From an uncultured Eubacterium sp. (GTDB lineage Bacteria > Bacillota > Clostridia > Lachnospirales > Lachnospiraceae): a stretch of 60,572 nucleotides of DNA. Location of the stretch: positions 1 to 60,572 of the forward strand of contig CAOKNO010000006.1 of assembly GCA_948470065.1 (NCBI GenBank). The letters run 5' to 3'. A model generated the notes under the pieces. The model ran no database searches. It saw only the letters and a list, made by a program, of their open reading frames with translations, and had not been told where the DNA came from. A program made the translations under genes and the position numbers. Shown piece by piece: positions 7,568 to 15,566 of this stretch; the first letter of the stretch is position 1, and each line of letters opens with the position of its first letter.

Positions 7568-7728
7568 AATGCCGGAGACAGCAGGCGCCAGAGGGCGTAA
7601 CGATATGGCCTGCCGAGGAGATTTACAGGGTATGCTATAGGCATGCCAGTAAAGATTGGGAATTATTCCAAGCCTCTTTGCCTTCGGGCAGAGAGGCTTT
7701 TATTAAACGATAAGGAGGTGCACGATTC
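7568..7728 (+). ncRNA. ribosomal protein L10 leader (autoregulatory mRNA leader)
   Basis: The leader between the promoter and rplJ contains a block at about 7570-7620 resembling the known Firmicute L10 leader: GGAGACAGCAGGCGCC on one side and GGCCTGCCGAGG on the other, forming a kink-turn-like helix. In this family the L10(L12)4 complex binds here and favours termination in the following hairpin. Assignment is by position and pattern; a covariance search was not possible. Confidence 0.7.
7671..7703 (+). terminator. attenuator hairpin in the L10 leader
   Basis: A 12-bp stem with one G-T wobble (7671-7682 with 7687-7698) closed by a TTCG tetraloop and followed by TTTATT. It lies about 30 nt before the rplJ start, so it can end transcription before rplJ-rplL. 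Confidence 0.8.
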
Positions 7729-8328
7729 GTGGCAAAAGTAGAATTGAAACAGCCAATTGTGCAGGAAATTTCGGAACAGATTAAAGACGCGCAGTCTGTC
7801 GTATTGGTGGACTACCGCGGATTGACTGTGGATGAAGATACACAGCTTCGGAAGCAGTTGAGGGAAGCAGGCGTCAGCTACAAGGTTTATAAGAATACAT
7901 TGATGAACTTTGCGTTCCAGGGGACAGACTATGAGAGCCTGGCTCCGCTTCTGAAAGGACCAAGCGCAATTGCGATCTCAAAGGATGATGCGACAGCCCC
8001 GGCAAGGATCCTTGCGAAGTTTGCAAAGACAGCCCCGGCATTAGAGCTTAAGGCTGGCGTTGTGGAAGGTGATTTTTATGATGCAGACGGGATTAAGGTA
8101 GTTGCATCCGTTCCATCCAGGGAAGAACTGCTTTCCAAGTTCTTGGGAAGTATCCAGTCCCCGATTACCAACCTTGCCCGCGTCCTGAACCAGATTGCAG
8201 AACAGGGCGGCGGAGAAGCAGCAGCCGCAGCAGCAGGGGATGCCCCGGCAGAAGAAGCAGCAGGGGATGCCCCGGCAGAAGAAGCAGCAGGGGATGCTCC
8301 GGCAGAAGAAGCCCCGGCAGAGGCTTAA
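7729..8328 (+). CDS. rplJ: 50S ribosomal protein L10 with a repeated acidic tail
   Basis: 199 aa from a GTG start behind AAGGAGGTG. The rRNA-binding core (VVLVDYRGLTV, YKVYKNTLM, LLKGPSAIAI) and the helix that anchors L7/L12 dimers (up to about residue 160) are normal. L10 usually ends at 165-175 residues, but this one continues through a poly-Ala stretch into three near-perfect 9-residue repeats (AAGDAPAEE) and a final APAEA. The 27-bp DNA repeats are nearly identical, so the tail expanded recently and may vary in copy number. The tail is acidic and likely disordered, similar in composition to L7/L12 hinges. Confidence 0.95.
   Translation: MAKVELKQPIVQEISEQIKDAQSVVLVDYRGLTVDEDTQLRKQLREAGVSYKVYKNTLMNFAFQGTDYESLAPLLKGPSAIAISKDDATAPARILAKFAKTAPALELKAGVVEGDFYDADGIKVVASVPSREELLSKFLGSIQSPITNLARVLNQIAEQGGGEAAAAAAGDAPAEEAAGDAPAEEAAGDAPAEEAPAEA
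8230..8310 (+). repeat. three 27-bp tandem repeats in the 3' end of rplJ
   Basis: Units at 8230-8256, 8257-8283 and 8284-8310; the third differs by one synonymous base (GCT for GCC). Each encodes AAGDAPAEE. Confidence 0.9.
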
Positions 8329-8486
8329 GGATCAGATGGTACAGGCTGGCCTTAATAGGCAGCGCGGCCTGTGCATAGAGCCATAGTGGTTTGGACCATC
8401 CGCCATGCACCGCATACGCATATGGCGTGCGGCAAGGCTGGATGTTAAGTAAGAATCAGAATATTATAAAATGGAGGTAGATTAGA

Positions 8487-8864
8487 ATGGCAAAGTTAAC
8501 AACAGAAGAATTTATTGCAGCAATTAAAGAGTTAAGCGTATTGGAGCTGAACGAATTAGTAAAGGCTTGTGAAGAAGAATTTGGCGTATCTGCAGCAGCA
8601 GGCGTTGTAGTTGCAGCAGCAGGCGGGGATGGAGCGGCAGCCGCTGAAGAAAAGACAGACTTTGACGTAGAACTGACAGAGATCGGGCCGAACAAGGTTA
8701 AGGTTATCAAGGTTGTACGTGAAGTAACTGGCTTAGGCTTGAAGGAAGCAAAAGAGTTGGTTGACAGCGCGCCTAAGATGGTGAAAGAAGCTGCTGAAAA
8801 GGCAGAAGCAGAAGATATTAAGGCTAAGTTAGAAGCAGAAGGTGCGAAAGTAACCTTAAAATAA
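8487..8864 (+). CDS. rplL: 50S ribosomal protein L7/L12
   Basis: 125 aa, standard. The N-terminal dimerisation domain ([23 protein letters not shown]), an Ala/Gly-rich hinge (about residues 33-52) and the C-terminal factor-binding domain ([22 protein letters not shown]) are intact. Four or six copies bind L10 and recruit translation GTPases. GGAGG precedes the ATG. The 158-nt gap after rplJ contains no gene, only a G+C-rich hairpin at about 8410-8432 without a T-run, possibly an mRNA processing site. Confidence 0.97.
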   Translation: MAKLTTEEFIAAIKELSVLELNELVKACEEEFGVSAAAGVVVAAAGGDGAAAAEEKTDFDVELTEIGPNKVKVIKVVREVTGLGLKEAKELVDSAPKMVKEAAEKAEAEDIKAKLEAEGAKVTLK

Positions 8865-8893
8865 CCCTATAGGTTAACAGGCAAGAGTGAACG

Positions 8894-8940
8894 GCTCCAT
8901 CCATTGGGAGGTAATCCCAGGATGGAGCTATTGTGTTTTA
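8894..8940 (+). terminator. intrinsic terminator after rplL
   Basis: A 9-bp stem (8894-8902 with 8920-8928), extended inside by GGGA/TCCC pairing and followed by a T-rich stretch. It separates the ribosomal operon from the DUF1015 gene. Confidence 0.7.
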
Positions 8941-9035
8941 TCCCCGCAGAGGTTTGGGGTCTATAATAAGCCAAGGAAAGGGCGGGATCCTGCTGCAGGG
9001 AAGGGCGCGTAGAATCATAGAAAAGAGGGAAAGAG

Positions 9036-10277
9036 ATGGCGATTATCAAGCCTTTTTGTGCAATTAGGCCCAACAGGGAAAAAGCCGGGCAAATAGCGGC
9101 TCTTCCTTACGATGTATACAACCGTGAGGAAGCAAAGGAAGTGGTAAGCAGGAACCCGGAAAGCTTCTTAAAGATTGACCGGGCGGAAACGCAGCTTGGG
9201 GACGAGGTGGATCTCTATGCCCCGCAGGTATACCAGAAAGCACATGATACGTTGTGGGAGATGGTAGAGGATGGATCGTTTGTGAAAGAAACACAGGAAT
9301 GCTATTACATTTACGAGCTGACCATGGATGGGCGGACGCAGACTGGCATTGCTGCATGCGCATCCATTGATGATTATGAAAACGGCGTGATTAAGAAGCA
9401 TGAGAACACCAGGGCGGAAAAGGAAGCGGATCGTATCCGCCATGTGGACGCCTGCAATGCGCAGACTGGGCCGATTTTCCTTGCGTACCGCAGCAATCCC
9501 AAGATCAACCAAGTGGTAGCGCAGGTAAAGGAAGGCCGGGCATTGTATGATTTTGTGTCGGAGGATGGGATACGCCATAAGGTCTGGGTGGTATCAGACG
9601 TCGCGCAGATCGCGCTTATCCAGGAAACATTTGCAGGCATTGGGGAGATCTACATTGCGGACGGGCATCACAGGGCGGCGTCCGCCGTAAAGGTAGGGCG
9701 GATGCGCAGGGAGGCGCATCCGGGCTATACAGGGGAAGAGGAGTTCCATTTCTTCTTATCGGCGCTGTTTCCAGACGACCAGCTTATGATTATGGACTAT
9801 AACCGGGTGGTAAAGGACTTGAATGGTCTGACGGCGGAGGGCTTCCTTACAGAGGTTTCCAGGATTTTTGACGTGGAAGGGCCTCTTTTGGAGGCGGCGA
9901 AGCCAGAGAAGAAGGGCAGCTTTACGATGTTCCTAGAAGGGAACTGGTATCGCTGCACAATTCGGCCGGAGGATGTTTCGGATGATCCGGTGGAGGGGCT
10001 GGACGTGTCGGCGCTTCAGCGGAAGCTGTTCGCCCCGGTGTTACAGATCTTGGATCCGAAGACAGACAAGAGAATTGATTTTGTGGGTGGGATCCGGGGG
10101 CTTGCAGAGTTGGAACGCAGATGCAGGACGGACTGTGCGGCAGCGTTTGCGATGTATCCCACGTCCATCCAGGAGTTATTTGCGGTAGCCGATGCGGGTA
10201 TGCTGATGCCGCCGAAATCCACCTGGTTTGAACCGAAGCTGCGCAGCGGCCTGTTTATCCACGCACTGGAGGAATAA
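9036..10277 (+). CDS. DUF1015 family protein (SerB/HPr-type conserved protein)
   Basis: 413 aa spanning the whole DUF1015 family. The N-terminus reads IIKPFCAIRPN with ALPYDVYNREEA. Conserved motifs include KKHENTRAEKE at about residues 117-127, DGHHR at 209-213, and DYNRVVKDL. It is soluble, with no membrane segment. In many Clostridia this family is encoded beside serine-biosynthesis genes (serA/serC), but those are absent here, so context does not help. Biochemical role unknown. A weak AAGAGGGAAAGAG site precedes the ATG. Confidence 0.85.
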   Translation: MAIIKPFCAIRPNREKAGQIAALPYDVYNREEAKEVVSRNPESFLKIDRAETQLGDEVDLYAPQVYQKAHDTLWEMVEDGSFVKETQECYYIYELTMDGRTQTGIAACASIDDYENGVIKKHENTRAEKEADRIRHVDACNAQTGPIFLAYRSNPKINQVVAQVKEGRALYDFVSEDGIRHKVWVVSDVAQIALIQETFAGIGEIYIADGHHRAASAVKVGRMRREAHPGYTGEEEFHFFLSALFPDDQLMIMDYNRVVKDLNGLTAEGFLTEVSRIFDVEGPLLEAAKPEKKGSFTMFLEGNWYRCTIRPEDVSDDPVEGLDVSALQRKLFAPVLQILDPKTDKRIDFVGGIRGLAELERRCRTDCAAAFAMYPTSIQELFAVADAGMLMPPKSTWFEPKLRSGLFIHALEE

Positions 10278-10285
10278 AGGGATCC

Positions 10286-10347
10286 GCTCTGCCAATGCGA
10301 GGGCGGCTTGTAAATATTTTTCGGGCTGCCAGAGCAGACTTTTTTTG
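10286..10347 (+). terminator. probable terminator after the DUF1015 gene
   Basis: GCTCTG (10286-10291) can pair with CAGAGC (10330-10335), with further interrupted pairing inside, followed by a T-run at 10339-10346. The same T-run merges into a TTGACA (10345-10350) that may be the -35 of the next gene, though the best -10 (TATGCT, 10372) is 21 nt away. Confidence 0.5.
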
Positions 10348-10415
10348 ACAAATTTCTTGCCTGGGGTTTGATATGCTATTTTTCTGTGCCTAGGATTATT
10401 TAGTTGGAGGAAAAA

Positions 10416-11027
10416 ATGGAATTAAAGGATTATTTGCAACAGGAGGAATTTGTCGTAACATGCGAATGCGCCATCTGCCTGATGGAGGCGAAGCTTCAGG
10501 TGATCAATGCAGAGCTTGGCATACAATATGGAAGGAAGGTCATCCATAGCTGTTCTAGCAGGATTAAGTCGTATGACAGCATTGCCGCGAAGCTGAGGAA
10601 TAAGGGCCTGGCGGTAACGGCGGAAAATATGGAACATTACCTGAACGACGTGGCGGGTGTGCGCGCTGTCTGCACTTATACAGACGATCTGTACCAGATT
10701 GCAGAAATGCTCTGCGCACAAGAGGAAATGCGCCTGATTAAGCAGAAGGATTATATTAAGAGCCCGAAGAAAAGCGGATACCGCAGCCTTCATCTGATCT
10801 TTGAGGCGCCGGTATTCCTTCGGGAAAATACACGGTATGCGAAGGTAGAGGTGCAGCTTCGGACAGGGGCTATGGATTATTGGGCAGGCCTGGATTACCA
10901 GCTTCAATATAAGAAAGAGCACCGTGAGGCAAAGAACATTGGCAGGGAACTGAAACAGTATGCAGCCGCCATTGAGCAGATAGACAGCAAGGTATTGGAA
11001 TTAAGGAAACGGATCGAGGCAATCTGA
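10416..11027 (+). CDS. small alarmone synthetase, (p)ppGpp synthetase (RelQ/YjbM-like)
   Basis: 203 aa from ATG 10416, 5 nt after GGAGG; the TTG at 10404 overlaps the ribosome-binding site and is rejected. This is a stand-alone RelA/SpoT synthetase domain. It has SRIKSYDSI (ATP-side Arg/Lys), DVAGVRAVC, KDYIKSPKKSGYRSLH (the GTP-binding G-loop) and VEVQLRT with the catalytic acidic residue. It lacks hydrolase, TGS and ACT domains, and a C-terminal helix matches RelQ-type tetramers. It makes pppGpp/ppGpp from ATP and GTP/GDP. It is not in an operon with NAD kinase or pseudouridine synthase, the usual RelQ partners. Confidence 0.9.
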   Translation: MELKDYLQQEEFVVTCECAICLMEAKLQVINAELGIQYGRKVIHSCSSRIKSYDSIAAKLRNKGLAVTAENMEHYLNDVAGVRAVCTYTDDLYQIAEMLCAQEEMRLIKQKDYIKSPKKSGYRSLHLIFEAPVFLRENTRYAKVEVQLRTGAMDYWAGLDYQLQYKKEHREAKNIGRELKQYAAAIEQIDSKVLELRKRIEAI

Positions 11028-11055
11028 TCCGTTACATAAGATAATGGAGGGTATG

Positions 11056-12678
11056 ATGTTCAAAGTATTTTTGGTGGATGATGAAAGCATAGCCAGGGAT
11101 GGCCTGCGGGAAAATATTATGTGGCAGCAGCAAGGTTTCCAGCTTGTCGGGGAAGCTGGCGATGGGGAAAAGGCATTGCCGCTGATACGTAAGCTGAAAC
11201 CCGATGTGCTGATTACGGACATCAAAATGCCTTTTATGGACGGGTTGGCGCTGGCGCGGATTGTAAGGCATGAATTTCCAAAAATAAAGATTGTGATTAT
11301 CACCGGTTATAATGATTTTGAATTTGCCAGGCAGGCAATCCAGATCGGCGTGGAACAGTATTTGCTAAAACCGGTAAACCGCTCCATCATGCAAAAAGCG
11401 CTACAGGAAGTGCGCCGTAAGATCGAACTAGAACAGTCCCAGGAAGAAGACCTTGAGAAATTCCGGGAAGATATGCTGGAATATGAACAATTCTCAAAGC
11501 GGAATTTCTTTGAGAAGATATTTGAAGGGCAGCTTTCGGTACAGGAAATCTATGAGGAAGCGCAGGAGTATTCCCTAGAGATGGATGCGGATGGGTACAA
11601 CCTGGCAATGGTTAGCTTGTGGGAAAAGCGTGATTCTGGGAAAGGCCTGCAGGATCCCAGGCTGCTCGCCGGGAAGAGGGAGGAACTGACGCGGTATTTC
11701 CAGCGGTATCCGGAATACCTGATCTTCCGGTGGAGCATCCATACGTATGGGATCCTAATCAAAGGGGAAGAGGAGCAGATGGAAGGGCTTAAGGTAAGGT
11801 GCCAGGAGAATATTGTACGGATTTGTTCCGGACATGACACAGAACTGGAATGGTGCTGTGCGGTCGGCGATCCGGTCGGGCGGTTAAGCCTCCTGCCGCA
11901 GGTCTACTACCAGGTAAACCATATGATGTCTTACCGTTTCCTGATGCCTGGGCAGCATATCCTTACAATGGAAGCAAAGCACATGGCGCCCGCGCGGGAA
12001 GGGGATGGCGCGTTAGAGGGCGTGGATCTTGCGAAGACTGACCCAGAGATTATCCGCCAGTTCCTGGCGCATGGGAAAGAGGAGGAAGTGGATGGGTTTG
12101 TAGATGGTTATTTAGAAAGCCAGAGGTATGCCCTTGGCTCTAGGATGTTCCGTGATTACCTTGTATTAAGCATACGCTTTACCACGGCGTCCTATGTGGA
12201 ACGTCTGGGCTATAGCCAGAAGGAATTGCTGGAAGATACGTATACCAGCAAAATGCAGGGCCTAAGCCTGGGAGCCAAGGATCTGAAGCCATACATGAAG
12301 GAATTGCTGCGCAAGGCAATCCAGATGGCGGATGAAATGCCGGACAGCCGGAGCAAACGGATGATTAAAAAGGCCATGGGTTATATTGACGGGCATTACA
12401 AAGAAGAATCCATTTCCCTAAATGAGGTTGCTGCGGCTGTGGAAGTCAGCGCCAATTATTTCAGCGCAGTATTCCGGCAGGAAATGGGGATGACATTTAC
12501 GGAATATCTGACCCAGAAACGGATGGAGAAGGCAAAGCAGCTTTTGCGGCAGACGGAACGCCATTCCGGCGCCATTGCAGCGGAGGTGGGGTTCAAGGAT
12601 CCGCATTACTTTAGCTTTGTCTTTAAGAAAACGCAAGGCTGCACCCCCAGGGAATACCGCAGCGGCGGGGGGCGCTAA
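11056..12678 (+). CDS. YesN-type response regulator with AraC DNA-binding domain
   Basis: 540 aa from ATG 11056; an ATG at 11044 overlaps the GGAGG and is too early. The receiver domain (about 1-125) has acidic residues Asp8/Asp9, phospho-acceptor Asp55 (LITDIKMP) and Lys in LLKPVN. A long helical/unknown middle (about 130-420) follows. The C-terminal AraC double helix-turn-helix (about 435-540) shows ISLNEVAAAVEVSANYFSAVF and GFKDPHYFSFVFKK. YesN proteins usually sit beside a YesM histidine kinase controlling sugar genes, but no YesM is adjacent. It is convergent with the AraR-like gene, with 16 nt between stops. It probably activates part of the arabinose locus; that is inference. Confidence 0.9.
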   Translation: MFKVFLVDDESIARDGLRENIMWQQQGFQLVGEAGDGEKALPLIRKLKPDVLITDIKMPFMDGLALARIVRHEFPKIKIVIITGYNDFEFARQAIQIGVEQYLLKPVNRSIMQKALQEVRRKIELEQSQEEDLEKFREDMLEYEQFSKRNFFEKIFEGQLSVQEIYEEAQEYSLEMDADGYNLAMVSLWEKRDSGKGLQDPRLLAGKREELTRYFQRYPEYLIFRWSIHTYGILIKGEEEQMEGLKVRCQENIVRICSGHDTELEWCCAVGDPVGRLSLLPQVYYQVNHMMSYRFLMPGQHILTMEAKHMAPAREGDGALEGVDLAKTDPEIIRQFLAHGKEEEVDGFVDGYLESQRYALGSRMFRDYLVLSIRFTTASYVERLGYSQKELLEDTYTSKMQGLSLGAKDLKPYMKELLRKAIQMADEMPDSRSKRMIKKAMGYIDGHYKEESISLNEVAAAVEVSANYFSAVFRQEMGMTFTEYLTQKRMEKAKQLLRQTERHSGAIAAEVGFKDPHYFSFVFKKTQGCTPREYRSGGGR

Positions 12679-12694
12679 TCCAGCGCCCGGCCCG

Positions 12695-13801
12695 CTAAGG
12701 GCGCCTCGTTGGTTCAGAAGCAGCCGCAAGGAAAGGGGCGTCGCTCCCTTTTGGGACAAGGTGCCAGGAGAGTTCTGTGGAATAGACGGACGCCCCTTGT
12801 ATCATGTTAAGGAGGGCGGTTGCCGCGGCCGTCCCAAGCTTATGGTTCTTATGGGCAAGCGAAGTGATCCGGATTGCGCTCGCATCGCTTAAGTAGCTGT
12901 TATCAAAAGAAACGACGGAGATATCCTCTGGTATCCGGATGCCGGCATAAGATATTTCCTTGATCAACCAGTATGCAATCTCATCGTTTTGGCAAATGGC
13001 GGCGGAGAACAGGTTCCGGTTCCGGCGGAGGAAGGATGTGAGGAACCCGGTATCTGATTTTGCCTCTAATGCTTCTAGCTTTACAGCGTCGTACCAGGCC
13101 ACAAGGTCATCCGAAAACGCAATGTCGTAGTCGCGCAAGGCTGCGGCATAGCCGGAGTACCGTTCTAGCCCTTGGGTATCGTCAATCTTAAAAATCCCTG
13201 CAATCTTGGTATGCCCCCGTTGGATCAGATGTTTTGCCAGAAGGTATCCGCCGTGGTAATCGTCATGCTTGATACAGACTGGGGAAGGCAGCCCTGGGTA
13301 ATTCCCGCCCAAGAACAACACGCAGACCCCTTTTGCCATTAAGTTCCGGTAAAGATCCAGGTTCGGGTTGGGCAATGCGTTTTTCGTCCCTTCCACAATC
13401 AGGCCGCGTATGGAAGCGGCTTTCAAGCTTTCTAAAATTTCACGCTCGGCTGAAATCCTCGCATGGGTGGAGTAAATATTCGTAGAATACCCTTTTTCGC
13501 GGAGCGCAGACTTAATGTCCGCCAAAACGGCTGGCGTGGTATATTCATCGGCATTGTTCACAAGGATCCCAATGGTATTTTCCATAGAGCCAAGACCGGT
13601 GGAGAAAGACCCGCTGCCCTGGCGTTTTTCAATAAGCCCTTCTTCCGACAGGAGATGCAGGGCGGCCCGGACCGTCTGGCGGCTGACCTGGTATTGGCTG
13701 CACAGATCCTGCTCGGAAGGCAGCTTGTAGACCCCGTTGCCTGTATTCTGTAAGAGCTGGGCTTTTAAAATATCTGCAAGGCGTTTGTATTTTGCGGGCA
13801 T
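12695..13801 (-). CDS. araR: AraR-like transcriptional repressor (GntR DNA-binding + LacI sugar-binding)
   Basis: 368 aa from ATG 13801, 7 nt after GGAGG (13809-13813). The N-terminal winged helix of the GntR family spans about residues 1-70 (LPSEQDLCSQYQVSRQTVRAAL, then EEGLIEKRQGSGSF). A periplasmic-binding-protein-like effector domain of the LacI type follows (IGILVNNADEYTTP, GLIVEGTKNA, DDYHGGYLLAKHLIQRGH, RYSGYAAALRDY). This fusion is the hallmark of AraR, which releases DNA on binding L-arabinose. Upstream of a furanose transporter and arabinofuranosidases, that assignment fits well. The gene probably autoregulates through a palindrome on its own promoter. Confidence 0.88.
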   Translation of the reverse strand: MPAKYKRLADILKAQLLQNTGNGVYKLPSEQDLCSQYQVSRQTVRAALHLLSEEGLIEKRQGSGSFSTGLGSMENTIGILVNNADEYTTPAVLADIKSALREKGYSTNIYSTHARISAEREILESLKAASIRGLIVEGTKNALPNPNLDLYRNLMAKGVCVLFLGGNYPGLPSPVCIKHDDYHGGYLLAKHLIQRGHTKIAGIFKIDDTQGLERYSGYAAALRDYDIAFSDDLVAWYDAVKLEALEAKSDTGFLTSFLRRNRNLFSAAICQNDEIAYWLIKEISYAGIRIPEDISVVSFDNSYLSDASAIRITSLAHKNHKLGTAAATALLNMIQGASVYSTELSWHLVPKGSDAPFLAAASEPTRRP

Positions 13802-13862
13802 GGCCAAGCCTCCTTTTGCATAGAATAAAAATAAACGGTATGGTTCAAGTATGTTCTTAAGG

Positions 13863-13893
13863 ATAGTATACTATAACTTCAGGTGAGTGTCAC
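13863..13893 (-). promoter_or_regulatory. araR promoter overlapped by a palindromic operator candidate
   Basis: Minus-strand -35 GTGACA (13888-13893) and -10 TATACT (13865-13870) are separated by 17 bp. The -10 lies inside a perfect 12-bp palindrome, ATAGTATACTAT (13863-13874), placed to let a repressor block its own transcription. Confidence 0.55.
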
Positions 13894-14307
13894 GGAAGAA
13901 GTGATAGAAATCTTGGAATAATTAATATCAAAAGTGTGATTTATAAAAATTTAATTCTAATATTAATTATTTTAGCATAGAATAATTAATAAACGGAGGT
14001 GTAAAATTACTATTTTTTTTCAATGAGAAAAAAAGTGACAAAAAAAACAGGCAAATCCAGGATTGTATTTCGGTTAGTTTTTCAAGAATATGGATTATAT
14101 TATTAAAATATCTAACTTTATATGAGAAAAACATAAAAAAATTTTTACTTGTATTGAAAATATAGAGAAAGATAAAGAACTTATATTGGATATTGCGACA
14201 AACATAAATTTGCAAGGGAAAATGATATTGACGAAGGGAGGATAAAAAACTAAAATAGGAAATACAGACGGCAATTGTGCCGATCAAAGAAAGGGAGGAC
14301 ATGTTAA
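13894..14307 (+). promoter_or_regulatory. A+T-rich control region of the sugar transporter operon
   Basis: No gene is supported in this stretch. It is very A+T-rich. The best promoter toward the transporter is TTGACG (14228-14233), 17 bp, TAAAAT (14251-14256), about 50 nt before the start codon. Just downstream, at 14269-14282, is an inverted repeat CGGCA-ATTG-TGCCG, a possible operator near the transcription start. GGAGG before the ATG at 14308 is preceded by AAAGG. The rest looks like an upstream activation region, perhaps for the YesN regulator. Confidence 0.5.
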
Positions 14308-15432
14308 ATGTTAAGAAAGAAGTTAGTAGCATTACTGGCAGTAGCAGTAGTAGCAGTAGGTGTAGTAGGTTGTGGCGGCGGCGGAGAACAGCCGGCATCC
14401 ACAAGTGACAACAATCAGTCAGACGCTCCGGCGGATGACGCAGCAGATGCACCAGCAGACGATGCAGCGGACGCTCCGGCAGACGACGCAGCGGATACTC
14501 CGGCAGACGACGCAACCGATGAACCAGCAGACGACGCAGGTTCTGAAGGCGGCACAATCAAGGTTGGCGTTATCAACAACGACCCGAACGAGTCTGGATA
14601 CCGTACCGCTAACGATGCAGATTTACAGAGGGTGTTCTGTGCAGAGAACGGCTATGACGCTTCTTTTGCTTACAGCAACAAGAACGACGAACAGATTACC
14701 GCAGCGCAGCAGTTCATCCAGAACGGCGTAGATTACCTGCTTCTTTCCGCTGCTGATACATCAGGCTGGGATGGCGTGCTTCAGGATGCACAGGCACAGG
14801 GCGTAAAGGTTATCTTATTCGACCGTGTTATTGATGCAGACGAAAGCTTCTATGAAGCATCTATCGTTTCTGATATGGACGCAGAAGGTGAAAGGGCAGT
14901 AGAATGGTTAGCAAGCCAGGGGTTGGATGAATACAAGATTATCCATCTTCAGGGCGTTATGGGTGCGGCAGCACAGCGTGGACGTACCGGCGCGCTTGAC
15001 GCTAAGGTCCAGGAAGACGACAAGTGGACGCTTGTAGCACAGCAGACTGCTGAGTGGAATGCAGAGAAGGCACAGCAGATCGTACAATCTGTTATCGCTG
15101 CCGGCGATGACTTTAACGTAATCTATGCAGAGAACGATGATATGGCTAAGGGCGCTGTAGCAGCTCTTGACGCAGCAAATATCAAGCATGGCGCTGGCGA
15201 AAAGGTTATCATTATGGGCTTTGACTTCAACAGGTGGGCATTAGAAGAAGTTAAGAAGGGCACGTGGAACTACGATGGCCAGTGTAACCCATACCAGGCT
15301 GATGAAATTGATAAAGTAATTAAGACGCTCGAAAGTGGTGGAACTGTTGAACAGAAACAAATCATCATGGAAGAAAAGGGTGTTGATCACGAAACAATTA
15401 CAGACGAAGATATTGAGAACTTCGGTATCTAA
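14308..15432 (+). CDS. ytfQ: furanose ABC transporter substrate-binding lipoprotein (YtfQ-like)
   Basis: 374 aa. A lipoprotein signal ends in VVGC (Cys22), followed by a linker of five 8-residue repeats (DAPADDAA type, about residues 39-78) and a periplasmic-binding fold. YtfQ family landmarks are present: ESGYRTANDADLQR, VDYLLLSAADTSGWD, ILFDRVIDADESFY, LQGVMGAAAQRGRTG and YAENDDMAKGA. YtfQ of E. coli binds galactofuranose and arabinofuranose, and the surrounding arabinofuranosidases favour L-arabinofuranose here. It begins an operon with ATPase and two permeases, but an intrinsic terminator follows it, so it is probably made in excess of the membrane parts. Confidence 0.9.
   Translation: MLRKKLVALLAVAVVAVGVVGCGGGGEQPASTSDNNQSDAPADDAADAPADDAADAPADDAADTPADDATDEPADDAGSEGGTIKVGVINNDPNESGYRTANDADLQRVFCAENGYDASFAYSNKNDEQITAAQQFIQNGVDYLLLSAADTSGWDGVLQDAQAQGVKVILFDRVIDADESFYEASIVSDMDAEGERAVEWLASQGLDEYKIIHLQGVMGAAAQRGRTGALDAKVQEDDKWTLVAQQTAEWNAEKAQQIVQSVIAAGDDFNVIYAENDDMAKGAVAALDAANIKHGAGEKVIIMGFDFNRWALEEVKKGTWNYDGQCNPYQADEIDKVIKTLESGGTVEQKQIIMEEKGVDHETITDEDIENFGI
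14422..14541 (+). repeat. five 24-bp tandem repeats encoding the lipoprotein linker
   Basis: Units at 14422, 14446, 14470, 14494 and 14518. The first three encode DAPADDAA and the last two are slightly changed. The linker likely spaces the binding domain from the membrane. Confidence 0.85.
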
Positions 15433-15487
15433 GGATAAACTGTGTTGATAAGATAAGAGTGATATTAAGCGAATTTTAAAAAGCGCG

Positions 15488-15536
15488 GCGCGGTGAAGCA
15501 TGGGAAGTTTACAGGCTGCACCGCGCTTCGTTTTTT
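15488..15536 (+). terminator. intra-operon terminator between ytfQ- and ytfR-like genes
   Basis: GCGCGGTG (15488-15495) pairs with CACCGCGC (15519-15526), and a six-T run follows at 15531-15536. Partial read-through would give high binding-protein and low transporter levels. Confidence 0.75.
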
Positions 15537-15566
15537 GAAATAAATTTTTAGGAGGTGAACTCAAGG

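Noticed and set aside
8230..8310. Short regular repeats considered as a CRISPR-like array
   Set aside because: No spacers; the repeats are contiguous and in frame within rplJ.
14022..14108. 27-codon frame with GGAGG upstream in the control region
   Set aside because: The GGAGG is more than 20 nt from the ATG and the product is just basic A-rich codons.
13967..14557. Minus-strand frame covering the control region and lipoprotein linker
   Set aside because: Half of it is the reverse of the DAPADDAA repeats (giving Arg/Leu/Pro repeats) and the rest is A+T-rich non-coding sequence.
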